Positions 33,884 through 46,262 of a DNA stretch of 64,000 nucleotides are shown in pieces; the stretch's first letter is position 1; every line of letters starts with the position of its first letter. The position numbers and the translations under genes were made by a program. The stretch lies in NCBI GenBank assembly GCA_025201805.1, contig MU619353.1:2720-66719 (forward strand). Direction: 5' to 3'. Below the pieces are notes generated by a model. The model was not told where the DNA came from, searched no databases, and saw only the letters and a list, made by a program, of their open reading frames with translations. This DNA comes from Parasitella parasitica. Its lineage: Eukaryota; Mucoromycota; Mucoromycetes; Mucorales; Mucoraceae.

Positions 33884-35058
33884 TCACAGCAATTTTTTAC
33901 CTAAACTATGGTTATCATCACTGTCACTGCTATCACTGTTACTGCTCATGCTCTGATCATGCATTGGGGTATCTTCTGTAGATATTTCAACGACTTTTTT
34001 CATTATCCTTATCCACCGACGTTTTTTGATCCAGCAAGAATCCTGCCCTGAATTTTGGCCAGTGGACCAACCATCGTAGCTCAGGTCTGGGAAGGTGAAA
34101 TCGATAGTCCAATCTGATAGCCAGAACCACGATGTATTAGGTAACGCTACTTTGGATCTGCTCGGTATGACTTGATCACGATGGTACCATTTTGTTACTG
34201 GCTTGCCAAACAAGTTGATGTAGGATGAGTTGTCGGCAACAACCTCCAATAGCACCACTGGTATCGTCACGTGGAAGTCGAGTGGAAGCAACCCATATCG
34301 CATTTCGCATGTCTCAAGCACCTGACAGAGATAGGCTTCTCCTGCTGCTGCTGCTACATCATATGCCGTTTCGCCAAACTTGTTTTTTAAAATCGGATTT
34401 GCATGATACTTTTCCAATAGGCTCGTGACTATATTAACATGGCCCTTGGATGCCGCATTCACTACACATGGTTAAATTACACACGGATCCACATTATTAG
34501 CCGTTCTTCTTACTTAATGGAGTATGCCCCTTTTTGCTAGCGATATTGACGTTGATAAGAGGCTGATTCAGCAGAAACTCAATGATTGACAGGCTTCCAA
34601 AGGAACAAGCATTGTGCAAAGCAGTCCAGCCATCTCGATCCTGACGCAAGTAGTTGGCATTTGCCTTGTTGACTAGATACATGACAACAGCCAGATGACC
34701 TGCATAGGCTGCTTTCAAAAGCGCAGTCTATAGTTTATGTACATTGAACATTAGCCATTGTGGATTTATCAAAAAGGGTTGCAGCATGATAGACACTTGC
34801 CTCTCCCTCCTTATCCGTAGCGTCTACTTGGCATTGACTTGTTTCCACCAAGTATTCGACTAGATCAACGTGTCCTCTTGAAGCAGCAAAATGAATTGGC
34901 CGGAGACCCGTTGTTGCATGAGGCAAATTTGGGTCGCAGCCGTTTGCTATCAGTCTTTGCACAAGCGTCAGTTGTCCGCTTGCAACCGAGCGATGTATGT
35001 TGGCACCGGTGAACGGTGTCTCATTTAAATTCAACGCAGATGCGGCAGCGGTTGTCAT
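33884..35058 (-). CDS. Ankyrin-repeat protein with C-terminal dysferlin (DysF/peroxin-type) domain
   Basis: The model has three exons (complement 33884-34461, 34514-34727, 34801-35058), 1050 nt, 349 aa. Residues 15-200 contain about five ankyrin repeats (for example GLRPIHFAASRGHVDLVEYL, GWTALHNACSFGSLSIIEFLL and ASKGHVNIVTSLL). The C-terminal part shows a beta-rich segment, then WFWLSDWTIDFTFPDLSYDGW and WIKKRRWIRIMKK. These are the W-x-W...DGW and RRR-W-x-R motifs of DysFN/DysFC as in Pex30-type peroxins and Spo73. An acidic Ser/Asp tail closes the protein. Exon 1 ends in a GC donor (GAG/GCAAGT), with frame and repeat continuity (KEGETALLKAAYAGH) supporting it. Likely a membrane-contact or lipid-associated scaffold; the function is inferred only. 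Confidence 0.82.
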
Positions 35059-35668
35059 GATGGCGTTGTATAATTGGTGTGAAAATCAAAGCAGGAAAAA
35101 AAAAGAGATAGACAGAGAGATAAACAGAGAGAGAGAGAAGGAGGGAAAAAGGAGATATAAATTAAAAAAGGGAGTTTTTGTTTTGTTTTGTTTTTATACA
35201 AACATATGCAACATGCTAATGGCGGTTTGCCCCATTCGTGTCCGCTTGTTTGTTCGTTGGGTCTTTGTCTCCACTTTGCAAAAATAATGACGCTGGCGGC
35301 ATAAATAACGTCTGCAGAAGCTTCTTTCCACGGAACCCATATATTCTGCTGGGCCTGATGACAATTTTCCAACCTTCATCATCTGTCCAGCTTCATCAAA
35401 AAAAAAAAAAGCTGCACGGTTCATATTGATTTCTTTGAATTCGTGCCATTTTTTGTGATTTTATGAGCATGATGATCTGTTGACACAACAATAAAACTAA
35501 AACTTGGAAACGACCAACGATTTTTTTTTGTTTTTTTTTTTTTACATAAATAGTGCCTTTAACTGTTTTATTTGCTTTTGTGTGTATATGATTATGGCAC
35601 TTGAGAGGGGGTGGGGGAATGTGTAAGGTTTTTTTTTTTTTTTGTTTAAAAAATATACATCATCCTCT
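35059..35668. other. Upstream of the ankyrin gene and 3' flank of RPB1, no gene
   Basis: Purine-rich tract (GA/GAGA) at 35105-35160 and several T/A homopolymers at 35400-35640. Open frames here follow homopolymers and are not credible. Confidence 0.5.
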
Positions 35669-38600
35669 CTACTTTTTCTTTCCACTGCTTGAGCCATATG
35701 TAGGAGATGTAGGACTGTAGCTAGGACTAGTAGGACTGTAACTAGGCGAAGTGGGGCTATAGCTAGGACTAGTAGGTGAGTAGCTAGGGCTCGTGGGCGA
35801 GTAGCTAGGACTAGTAGGACTGTAGCTAGGACTTGTCGGTGAATAGCTTGGACTGGTAGGGCTATAGCTAGGACTAGTAGGGCTGTAGCTTGGAGAAGTC
35901 GGGCTGTAGCTTGGACTAGTAGGACTATAACTAGGCGAAGTAGGGCTGTAGCTTGGGCTCGTTGGTGAATAACTAGGAGACGTTGGACTATAGCTGGGAC
36001 TAGTAGGTGAATAGCTGGGGGATGTAGGGCTGTAACTAGGACTGGTTGGGCTGTAGCTAGGCGATGTGGGGCTGTAGCTAGGCGACGTAGGACTGTAGCT
36101 AGGCGATGTAGGACTGTAACTGGGGCTAGTTGGGCTATAGCTAGGACTCGTAGGAGAGTAGCTGGGTGATGTGGGGCTATAACTAGGAGAAGTTGGGCTG
36201 TAGCTTGGACTAGTAGGCGAGTAGTTGGGAGAAGCAGGAGAGTAACCAGGTGATGCGGCATAGGATGGGCTCGATGGCGAGTATCCCGGTGATGTGGGAG
36301 AATAGCCAGGACTTTGAGCATAAGGGCTAAGGTCACCGCGCCAAGGACTGGCAATGGAGGTTGCAGCTCCAGAGTTACCCATAGGGGAGAACATTGGCTC
36401 TGATGGGGATGATGGCTGTGAGAAATCGACCCAATCGGGGGAACGAGTATCGTAGGGTGTGGCCATATTGGGAGTCATGTAACCAGGCCCAGGAGTAGCA
36501 AAGCCAGCAACATCGCCAGCAACACCCATTTGCAAATTTTGTCTATGGTCTTGAGGAACAGACTGCAACATCTCTTCGTCCAACATGACATCAAACTCAC
36601 CAGTGCCAAGAGGGGCCATCTGACCCAACATGATATTTTCAGCCACACCTCTGCAATCATCGAGCTCGCCAACAGCAGCGGCCTCCATTAAAATCTCTAC
36701 AGTCTCCTCAAAGGAACATCTCATCAAAGCACCAGTTTCAGCTCTGTTGATACCATGACGAGTGATAGCCATCAAGTGGCCGCGGTTAGTCATCACATCA
36801 CAAAGTAGAGCCAAATGACGGTAGTTGACATAAGAACCATCAAATTCAATGACATTACGCAGTTCTTTGAGAAGGGCCTTGCGAGTGGCTTCAATACCAA
36901 GCACCTCCATGATCTCAACCGTGTTGTTGGAATACGTACGAGTCTCATCCACACCATACTGGCACATGACTTCTTGAAGGTTGATACCATCAGTATCAAG
37001 ACCCCATTCAGTGGTAGTTTCAAAATTGCCCTTTTCGTTAAGAATGGTATTCTTACGTTCAACAATGTAGACCTTTCTGATACCGGGTATACCACGGAGA
37101 TTGATCGAACCGAGCATACTGGCTTCCAGTTTGCGGAGGAAAGTATCTTCTTCAGAGCGGGCATCTTCTTCGTCCATGTCCTTGTCTTCGTTCTCGTCCA
37201 TCATCACTCTACAACGGATGACTAGCTTTTCAGAATTCTCATCACTGCCCATGACATGCAAATCGCTGCGGAACTCTTCAGAGATCTTTTGAACAACCTC
37301 TGTGATGTTCAGACGCTTATCAATCATCATGCCACGATTCAGCTCGATACGAAGCAACCAGGGCGACACACGGGTGACAAAGGCTGAATTGTCATCTTCC
37401 AATTGATAGTAGGTGTCGACGAAATCGGCATCCTCTTCGATAATAGTGTTTCGTGGATCAGGATCGTAGTAGATTTCTGTCACTGAGGTTACCTTTTGCA
37501 GCGTAGTGTGTTCGAGATTGACTTGGACTTCTTTTGCCAACTCAATGTTACGGGATCTCTCTGCATCAAGCCAGACTTCAAGGCGAGGCGTCTTGATGTT
37601 CTTTGCAACGTTGATGATTTCCTTCAAACGAGGCACACCAAGAGTTACGTTCTTACTGGACACACCAGCATAATGGAAAGTGTTCAATGTCATCTGAGTA
37701 GCAGGCTCACCAATAGACTGTGCAGCAATCGTCCCCACCATTTCACCGGGAGCAACGATGGACGTCAAGAACCGAGATTCAATTTCTCCAAGAATCCTAC
37801 ATGAAATATTAACACACGCAATCTAATTTTTCCATTGAGCCATTTTTTTTTTTTTTACCATTCGAATGCTTGAGAAGTCAAGTGGAATTCTTCCACTACA
37901 CGCTTCACAGAAAAGGTAGAGCGAAGCAAGATTTGGAACAACAAGGTTGCGTTTTTCTGTGTTTCATTAGAGATCTTGTCAGAGCCACGAACAACTAGTA
38001 GACGCTGGGCAAGAGCGTTGACGCCATCCACAATTTGCAAGGGATGGATATCGGAGGGTTTGCGAGGATCAAGATGGAAAATTTGTTGAGAATTAGTAAT
38101 AAGACGAGAAAGGTTGACAGGCAACGGCCATTTGTCATCGCCGTTCTTGAAGATGTTAGTTCGCAACTTTTGACGGTCCTTAGACAACTGATGGAATTCA
38201 TGATCCAGGTACGATTGGGCAGTTTCGCTGCCTTCGATGCTCTTGAGGACATTGTAATTGAGAGCACCCTTTTTGAAGCCCTTGTTCATGACATCCACTC
38301 TGTAACGCTTCTCAAAGTCCTGCTCGTTACATTTGAGAGAAAAGAACTTTTGACTCTCAACAGCCATGGCGTCCATGCCGTCTTCACCGTAGCAGAATTC
38401 AATAATATCGCCAAGTGAGTTGCGTACAGTGCCATCATACTTGACCATGACGTCTTCCAAGGCCTTGACCAGACGACGTTGGATATAACCAGTCTCAGCA
38501 GTTTTTACCGCAGTATCGATAAGACCTTCACGACCACCCATGGCGTGGAAAAAGAACTCTGTGGGAGTCAATCCTCTCAAGTATGAGTTCTCAACAAAAC

Positions 38601-41341
38601 CACGACTCTCTGGACTATGATCGTCCTTTGAGAAATGGGGAAGCGTACGGAACTTGAAGCCGTAGGGAATACGTTTACCTTCAACGTTCTGTTGGCCGAC
38701 ACAAGCCGACATTTGAGAAATGTTGATGAAGGAACCCTTTGAACCAGAAATTACCATCTGCTTGACATTGTTGTCCTCCTTTAAACTGTTTTGAGCCATT
38801 TTACCAGCATCATCACGGGCCTTGTTCAAAGTTTGATTGACCTTGGCCTCAAAGGATTCACGCAACGTCATACCGGGTTGCACTTCAAGCTTATCCTGCT
38901 GGGCAGTGATAATGACTTCTTGCACACGCTGCTTGGCTTGAGAAATAATGTTGGTGATTGTAGCCATGGAAACCTTGTCAGCAATAGTATCACCAATACC
39001 GATACTGAAGCCATTTTGCAGGAGCCAGTAATTTACAACTTGCTGCGTACCACCCAAAAAGTTTTTAGCAGCTTCCGGACCCAATTCATTCATGATGGTG
39101 TGGATAAGACCACCGCCAGCAGTACCAACCGTCTTTTTACACACAATACCACAGATCAGCTCGCCGTTTTCGATAATAACGCGAGTATCACCAGGGGAAA
39201 TCAACGTAGTTTCGCCATCAGGATGAGTAGAGTGGAAGGTTTGACAATTGATGCCCTTGGGAATGACCATGGCAACGATCTGTTTACCCGTCCACATTGG
39301 CTTTGGCTTGAGAATCGCAGGAGGGGGAATATAGCCATCCCAAGAAGGGACCCACATGACAATGTTCATGACTAAATCTTTGTTCAGGAAGCAATCGCGC
39401 AAAGTGAATTTACGGATACCACAAAGAGTGTCTTGCACAATACCCATGACAGGCTTGTTGGACTGGGGAGACACAATTTGCTTTGGCACCATACAAATTT
39501 CAGTTACTTCCGCCCGTGTTTCCAATGACTGGGGGACGTGAAGATTCATTTCATCGCCATCGAAATCAGCATTGTAAGGAGACGTTACAGACAGATTCAG
39601 ACGGAAGGTAGAGTACGGCATCACACGCACACGATGGCCCATCATGGACATTTTATGGAGAGAAGGTTGACGGTTGAAGATGACCACATCATCATCGTTG
39701 ATGTGTCTTTCAACCCTGTACCCGTATTGAAGAGGGATCTCGCCAGCACGCTTGCGATAACGCAAATCAATACGCTCACCATTGTCACGGATGACATATT
39801 TGGCGCCCGGATGCTCCAAGGGACCATTACGTACCAAGACTTGAAGCTTGTCAATGTTGTAGGGAGTGACGATTTCAGGGTAAGTCAAATTACGGGCTAT
39901 GCTGCGAGGCACACCAACTTGATCTAGTGCAAGATTGGGATCACCGGTAATGACAGTACGAGCAGAGAAATCCACACGTTTACCCATTAGATTACCACGA
40001 AGACGGCCTTCCTTACCTTTTAGACGCGCACGAATAGATTTGAGAGGTCTGCCAGACTTTTGTAAGGCTTGCGGTTGACCAGCAATATCATTGTCCATAT
40101 AAGTGGCAATATGGAACTGTATGCGCGTTTAATAACAATGCTCCATGGTTACCATTCAATATCAACAAACCTGCAAAAGTTGCTCAAACTCTTGGACAAC
40201 GTGAACTGGAGCACCTTCAGATTCACAACGCTTTACATTACCATTCGCCTTGAGAACATCAGACAATTTATGGGTCAAATCGTCTTCACCTCGGCTGGTG
40301 CCATCCATTTGAATAGAGGGACGAACTTGAGGGGGAGGCACAGGTAAAACAGTTGTAATCATCCATTCAGGTCTAGCGAATTCTTCAGATAAACCCATAT
40401 CACGAATGTCTTTGTCAGAGATGTTTTTGAGGATTTGTAAAACTTTAGCAGCAGTTAATTGCTGTCTTCCTTCGTTTCCAGAGTCCTGCATTTTTAGCAG
40501 TTAGCAATTAGAAGCTTAATTGCGCAGCATTTTTATGAACTTACATCTCCTGCGCTGGCACGAAACTGAGCGTACAACTTCAAGCCATCTTTACGGATGA
40601 GAGGCTGTTTGTAGCCGCAGCCACCATGGGTGCTTTTGCGTTTACCATTGTCAAATTCTTCCTTTTCTTCCAACCCATCTTCGGCTTCATCGCTGCCTTC
40701 ACAGGTCATTTTAGCTTTGGCCAGATCCCAAACTGCGCGTAGTTTAGCTTTAGAATCGCTAATTTTCTTTGCTCTTTCGAACCGAGGATTTGTCTAGACG
40801 AGATGGTCAGCACCTTCAAAAAAAAAAACACGTCAATCGATACATTGGCACGTACATCATCAACTTTGAGTTTGGAGCAATGGAAGCACACACATTCAAG
40901 GATCTTTTTAACTTTGGTCAAGAAACCTACACAGCCGAGATAAATTGAATGCGTGTTTGATAAATAGCGTTTTTAGAGTCTTACCAATATGATAAACGGG
41001 TTTTGCAAGTTCGATATGGCCAAAATGTCCAGGACATTCAGCCATGCCTTCACCACAGGTTTGGCATTTGTAGTTACGATCAATTGTGCCCATGCGAGGA
41101 TCCAAAAGACCACCAACTCTTGGCTTCTGAGTACCTTCATCATATAATTCAGGAAACTCAATCTTGGCTACAGACATTGCTTTCTACAAAATGAACAAAA
41201 AAAAAAAAAAAATGGATTAACAAGGCGTGCGATTTACGGATTTTCGACACGTACAATCTCATCTGGAGAGAGGATACCAAACTGAACAGCATCAACACGT
41301 CGAAGAGGAGCTGATGAAAATGCAAAAGGATGTCCACTCAT
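35669..41341 (-). CDS. RPB1: RNA polymerase II largest subunit RPB1
   Basis: Catalytic subunit of nuclear RNA polymerase II. The model has seven exons (complement 35669-37796, 37859-40116, 40171-40485, 40545-40793, 40856-40926, 40985-41183, 41255-41341), 5307 nt, 1768 aa. It shows the clamp zinc site [17 protein letters not shown], the [16 protein letters not shown] switch region and the Mg-binding [10 protein letters not shown] near residue 492. Further strings are [19 protein letters not shown], the bridge-helix/funnel motif [20 protein letters not shown] (split here for length), and [18 protein letters not shown]. From about residue 1555 the CTD begins with variant heptads, continues with about two dozen consecutive consensus YSPTSPS repeats and ends in YGSSSGKKK. 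Introns cluster at the 5' end. It is the longest and most conserved gene of the window. Confidence 0.98.
35690..36310 (-). repeat. RPB1 C-terminal-domain heptad array
   Basis: About 25-28 tandem 21-bp units encoding YSPTSPS or close variants. Serine, proline and threonine codons vary from unit to unit, so the DNA repeat is much less regular than the protein repeat. Variants ([23 protein letters not shown]) lie at the N-terminal side, and YSPTSPTYG at the end. Confidence 0.95.
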
Positions 41342-44035
41342 GTTGTTTTTGATTTTTTTAGAGATTTTTCAATGAAAATTTTTTCTGTTGTTTTTTTTGA
41401 GGTTTTTTTTTTTGTAAGTAAATCTACTAGTAGATGGTGCTTCACGAAATAAAAAGGCTGCTGGCTACTTTCAGTTGTTTAATGAAAAGAGTCGATGCCT
41501 TTGTGTGTTTCTTTCTCTGCTGATGTCTTGTTATCCAAGTATACAACGAAAAAAGGGAGGCTACTGAACAAGCAAAAAGGTGATATGTTCTCTGCTCTCT
41601 GTGTCTTGTTTCTTTCGACACTAGATACAATAAATGAAATGTCGTTACTGTATCCAAGAGCTTTTGAGGGGAATCTTGTTGTTCGATACACAAATCAGAG
41701 AAATAAGAAAAATTTGGTTCGAACAAAAGGCTAATTCGCAGCAAGATGCGGAAAAAAAGAACATTTATACGTTTTTTTTCTAGTTGTCAATGACGTCCTC
41801 TCCCTAGCTAACCAATAAAGTACTCGATGGTTTAGTGGCTTCCAAGCAAAGACGATGCATCTCTCGTATTTAGCAAGCTTGCTGAAAACTTCTTTGTCAT
41901 TCATCGATACAAAAGACCATAGATACGTGAAAAAAAATCCCCAATTTTCAACCTGTATTTCATCGAAAAGTAAACCTCAAGATGTCGAATCAAGAAAATT
42001 AACTTTCTTTTTATTCATTGAGTGGGATGTTAACGTCTTCTTTTCATTGTTATTGGTTATAAGGGTGGCAAAAATAGTAATTCATACAAAACCTTACATC
42101 TTGACCTATTCTATATTGAAAACAGATGAAATCAAAAATTGTATCCAAGGCATTGGGTTTTCAATAATTTACAATGTTAGGTGTTGCTAATACATACATC
42201 ATAGTAGTTTCTCACTGAATGCAGTTTGATAATGCGCTAGGATGCTATTGAAATTAAAGTACTATGTATACGGTATATCAATTAGTTTTCTGTTGGGTGG
42301 AAGATTCACCGACATGTTTAAAAATGTATATTATTGCCTTGATTATACCATGTGCTGTATCGCAAGTATATAACACCAGTATAAACCCCAATTTCTGGGT
42401 CTGCTCTACACACTTTGCAAGACCTGCATGTATGAAAATTTGCTACAGAGCGCATTTCTTTGAACATATATACATCTGTCTGTACTAACAAACCATTTTC
42501 ATTCCTGATTGAAGAATTAGGTCTGGCTACTTTTTGCTTTTGTTCATACTAGGGTTAGGGTTAGGCTTCGCTATTAAATCAAATAGTTTGGTTTCAGCTG
42601 ATTGATGAAAATTATGTAAAGCGAGGCCATGTAAGATGCTCAAGCTTTATATGCACGACAGCGCCAATAGCTTGTCTTATTTTAAAAAAGAAAACAGTTG
42701 TTGGATAATTACATAATGATAAACAGTGAGATGAAAAATCTTATGTACACCATCACCATGAAATAACCAGCATCCTTTTTCTGTGATGCTTTGTCATTAC
42801 ATAATCCCCAACGACTACTACTTGATCCAAGGCTCAAGTTACTTTGTCAAGGCATGGTAATACATTGCTAGTCTACCAGTGTCAATCAAAAAAGTTAGAA
42901 TGTTGAAGGTTGACAAATGTAAATGCAATAACATGCTTTGAAAACCTACTCTATTAGTGCTTATAACAGTGGAAAATTGTGTGGTATTTTATGAAAAAGT
43001 ACCCAATGTGTCTACTGCGATCAGCCACAGCAAATAAATGTACAATTGGGTCAAACTCTAATAAAAGTAGACAGAATGCAAGAGTATCAAAAGAAATATG
43101 CACATACATATATATATATATATATACGAATTGAAGAAGAGGATTAGCCATTTTTCGATGCAAAATCTTAGCATTAAGATTAAATATTATACTATAGTTT
43201 TATCTCCTTTTTGCTTCGCCAGAAAAGCTGTTATAAATACATCAAAACTCGGCATTAATCTTGCACAATTTCTTATATAAGGAAATTGCTAATCAAGTAG
43301 TGTCAAGTTTGTGGCCTTTGAGACACAACAAAAAGAAACTGCCGATAAAAGGGTGATCCACAAAAGAACCAAATACGCTTTGTGTGCCTGGATCATGTCA
43401 GGGGCATTATCCGGACCAACATCGAATCCCAAAGCTTTCCTATTTTGATTTTGTTAATGCAGGCTGCAGGGAGCTGCTACTTGTTTTGTTGGTATTCTAC
43501 AGAGATGCTAATCCCATATTTCAATGAAAATCATCAGTAGAAAATAGAAAATATCACCATATTTTTGATGTATGCCTATGAGGACACAAAGCCTTTCCAT
43601 GAAGGGAGGGTAATACTTTTCTCAGCGAATGTTTATTAGCTTTAGCCTTTTTTAAACATGCCAGCCTGAGCGCGCAGATTTACAGAACGTATATCCGAGA
43701 TGGCGTTTCTTTGTTTTATTTTAGCAGTGTTTTAAGGCAAAGCAAAATTGAGTAATTCATTTTTCTAGACTTTTTTCTTGACTTATTGCATTGAGCCATC
43801 ATTTCGACTCTGTTTTTTTTTATTACATGTATTCCATGTTTTTGCTTCATATTATTAGTTATTGAAACCGTATTACAAGGATGGGAACCTTGAATCATGA
43901 TGTGTTACCACAGCTCCTTGTGCCACATGTCATAATTAATACAGTGCACATGTTTGCAATCATATTTTTGTTATTATTTATTGACTTGGCTATCAATTGA
44001 TTATATTACAAGAAGAAGAAAAAGTTATACAGCTA
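41342..44035. other. 2.7-kb gap without a supported gene
   Basis: Contains the RPB1 upstream region (a CCAAT at 41812 on the + strand), a doubled TTAGGG-like motif at 42551-42565 and a (TA)n tract at 43110-43125. The longest open frame (41855-42190) is Lys/Ser/Ile-rich with no recognisable domain, and I do not call it. Confidence 0.5.
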
Positions 44036-45661
44036 CTATAATCCGGTGAAAACAAGAGGCTCACGAGGGGGGAATCTAGTCATTCCCAAAAGTACATTAT
44101 CCCGGGCTCGTTTCCCAGTTTTAGTTGTTACATTGTAACGTACAAGTATTTCAGCAATTACATATTTGATTTCATTAGCGGCAAAATAGCGGCCGGGACA
44201 GGCGTGAGCACCAAATCCAAATGTCAGGTAGTCTAATCCCACAGCGGTTGATTTGATTTTCGTACCAACAAATCGATAGGCATCAAACTCGTCGAGTGGT
44301 GAATTTCCCAAGAATGATTCTCCAGTCTCTTCGTCTACAGGCAGGAAATGCGAATCTTTGTGGACTTGATCAAGGGCACCAACCACTAAGCTGCCTTTAG
44401 GAATGACCTGTCCGGTGGACAGTGCTGTATCTTGAAGAGCCAAATGGTGCATTCCCAAGTAATCTGTATCGCATCTGAGCACTTCACGAAAGAAGGAGTC
44501 CATCAAGGGAAGCTTAGCAACAGACTCAGGAGTTCTGTTGGTCCCAAGGGTGGCAACTTCCTTTCTTAAATCGTGGACCAGAGAAGGACGACAGGCCAGC
44601 TCATGCAGCGCAAATGAAGTAAAATGAGAGGTTGTGTGGATACTTGCTAATGCGATATTGTTAAAGTAGTAAGCGGCATCTTGTACGCTTCTGGCAGATC
44701 CATCTTCCTTGGGTAAATTGAGGGCCATTGAAGTGAAGGTTACTTCATAATTATCACCGGCTTGTCCATTCCTGATCTTTTCCAGCTCAGGCACCAGGAG
44801 TGTCATGATGAGATCCATTTCACGTTCAACTGAAAAGAATCGACGCACTACAAAGTTGCCCAGCCACGTAGGAAGTACAGACATAAAGATGCCAGCTTTG
44901 ATAATCTTTTGAGTGAATTGTGCCATGCCGGCTATAAGTTCCTTATCGTTTCCGACTTTGCTGCCCGCGAAACAGGGACATGATATGTGGGAGATGAGAA
45001 TGGTCAAAACATCCCACACATTGACAATGCGCTCTTCTCCCTTGTCCAGATCGAGTTCTTTGTCGAGGGCAAATTTCAGTGCCGTTTGAATGCGTTCCGA
45101 GAATACGTCAATTTGGTCTACCTTGAAATTATGCTTGATGGGATACACAACTAGATGTGGAATGGTTGAATTGAATGTGTTTTACTGGGCTCTATTAAAC
45201 TCACTCGGATGCTTCTCTCTTGGACTAATCTTTTCGGCAACAAATTTGTGTTTGTATGACGTCTGGACTACCTTTGCAGCGGGCACAATTGTTTCAATGC
45301 CTTTGGGGAAGCTAAAGCTTTTGGTTGCCTTCATGACTTCGGTAATGAGTGGGCCTGTGACAACAACCAACTTTCCTTGGCCAGGAATTGAGAGTCTGAA
45401 GCATGGACCGTAAGTGTTCTTTGCATCGTCTAGGTACTTTGAAGGGTTCTTTTGAAGGTCCAAAAGATTTCCTAGGATCGGGATTCCGCCCTTGACTTGA
45501 GGGGGTAACAGAGATTCATCAAGTTCCGATTTTTTGGCCTTGTTTTTATAGAGCCTGTACACTAGAAAAGTGACAGTAGCTGCAATTGACAATGGAAGGC
45601 ACTGTTTTTTGATAATTTCGTCATTTTTAAGGTAGAAAATCCTTGCTGTTTCTGCAATCAT
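44036..45661 (-). CDS. Cytochrome P450 with IHTTS I-helix (CYP68/CYP503-like group)
   Basis: Two exons (complement 44036-45150 and 45205-45661), 1572 nt, 523 aa. There is an N-terminal TM anchor at residues 22-37 with a basic stop (YRLYKNKAKK), then the proline-rich hinge LLPPQVKGGIPILGN. The I-helix reads IALASIHTTSHFTSFALHEL, with H in place of the usual acidic residue before TT, as in several fungal secondary-metabolism P450 families. ExxR is in FFREVLR and the heme loop is FGFGAHACPGRYFAANE. It therefore belongs to a different clan from the P450 at 25938. The substrate cannot be told. The next gene upstream is a ribosome-biogenesis factor, so there is no biosynthetic cluster here. Confidence 0.9.
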
Positions 45662-45898
45662 TTTTTTTTTTTCAATGAAAAAGAGAAAGAAAGAAGAAAT
45701 GAGAAACAGGGCTTTTTTTTTTATTATTATTATTATTATTTTATGTGAGTAATCACAGGAGAAACAGGATCAGTAAAAGGTGGGGAAGGGGTGGTGTGTG
45801 GCCAACATCCCGATGGCAAATCCGTGTGAGTTGAGGATCGAAAATTGCAGTCGGATCAGCATGTCCGCGACACCATTGTTTTGGTATATAGTAGATTT
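45662..45898. other. Short intergenic region with TTA microsatellite
   Basis: Perfect (TTA)n tract at 45720-45741 just upstream of the P450 start, plus flanking T homopolymers. Confidence 0.6.
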
Positions 45899-46216
45899 TC
45901 ATCTGCGCTTTCCACCGCCACTCTTTTTGCCACCAGCAGACTTTGATTTGCTGCCTTGACGCTTAATTCTCTCAATATCCGACTTTTTGATGGTCAACGT
46001 CGCTCCCTTCATACGGCCAATGCCGTTAGTAATGCCAGGATCACGATTACGCTTCTTTTCCTTTGTCTTTACGTACAAATGCTTCAGGGATTTATCGTAG
46101 ATGCCCATATCTTTGGCTTCCTGTAGTTTTTGGATTCCCGTCTGCTTTCTGGATTCATCCAAACTCAATTTCACTGATAATGGCATCTTTTCTCCAGGCG
46201 AGCTCTGTTGTATATG

Positions 46217-46262
<46 letters not shown>

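Noticed and set aside
35690-36310. Regular 21-bp repeats resembling a CRISPR or satellite array
   Set aside because: The spacing is that of the RPB1 heptads, with no spacers, and the genome is eukaryotic.
35542-36354. 270-aa Leu/Ala/Thr-rich frame overlapping the end of RPB1
   Set aside because: It is the out-of-frame reading of the 21-bp CTD repeats; the in-frame heptads explain the sequence fully.
38035-39927. Several open frames antisense or out of frame to RPB1
   Set aside because: They overlap the best conserved catalytic regions of RPB1 and have no start context or domains; they are shadows of a high-quality coding region.
41855-42190. 111-codon frame downstream of the RPB1 promoter
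   Set aside because: Composition follows AT-rich DNA and no domain or neighbouring exon supports it.
42547-42566. TTAGGG-like repeat, possible internal telomere
   Set aside because: Only about two units; too short to indicate a telomere or fusion point.
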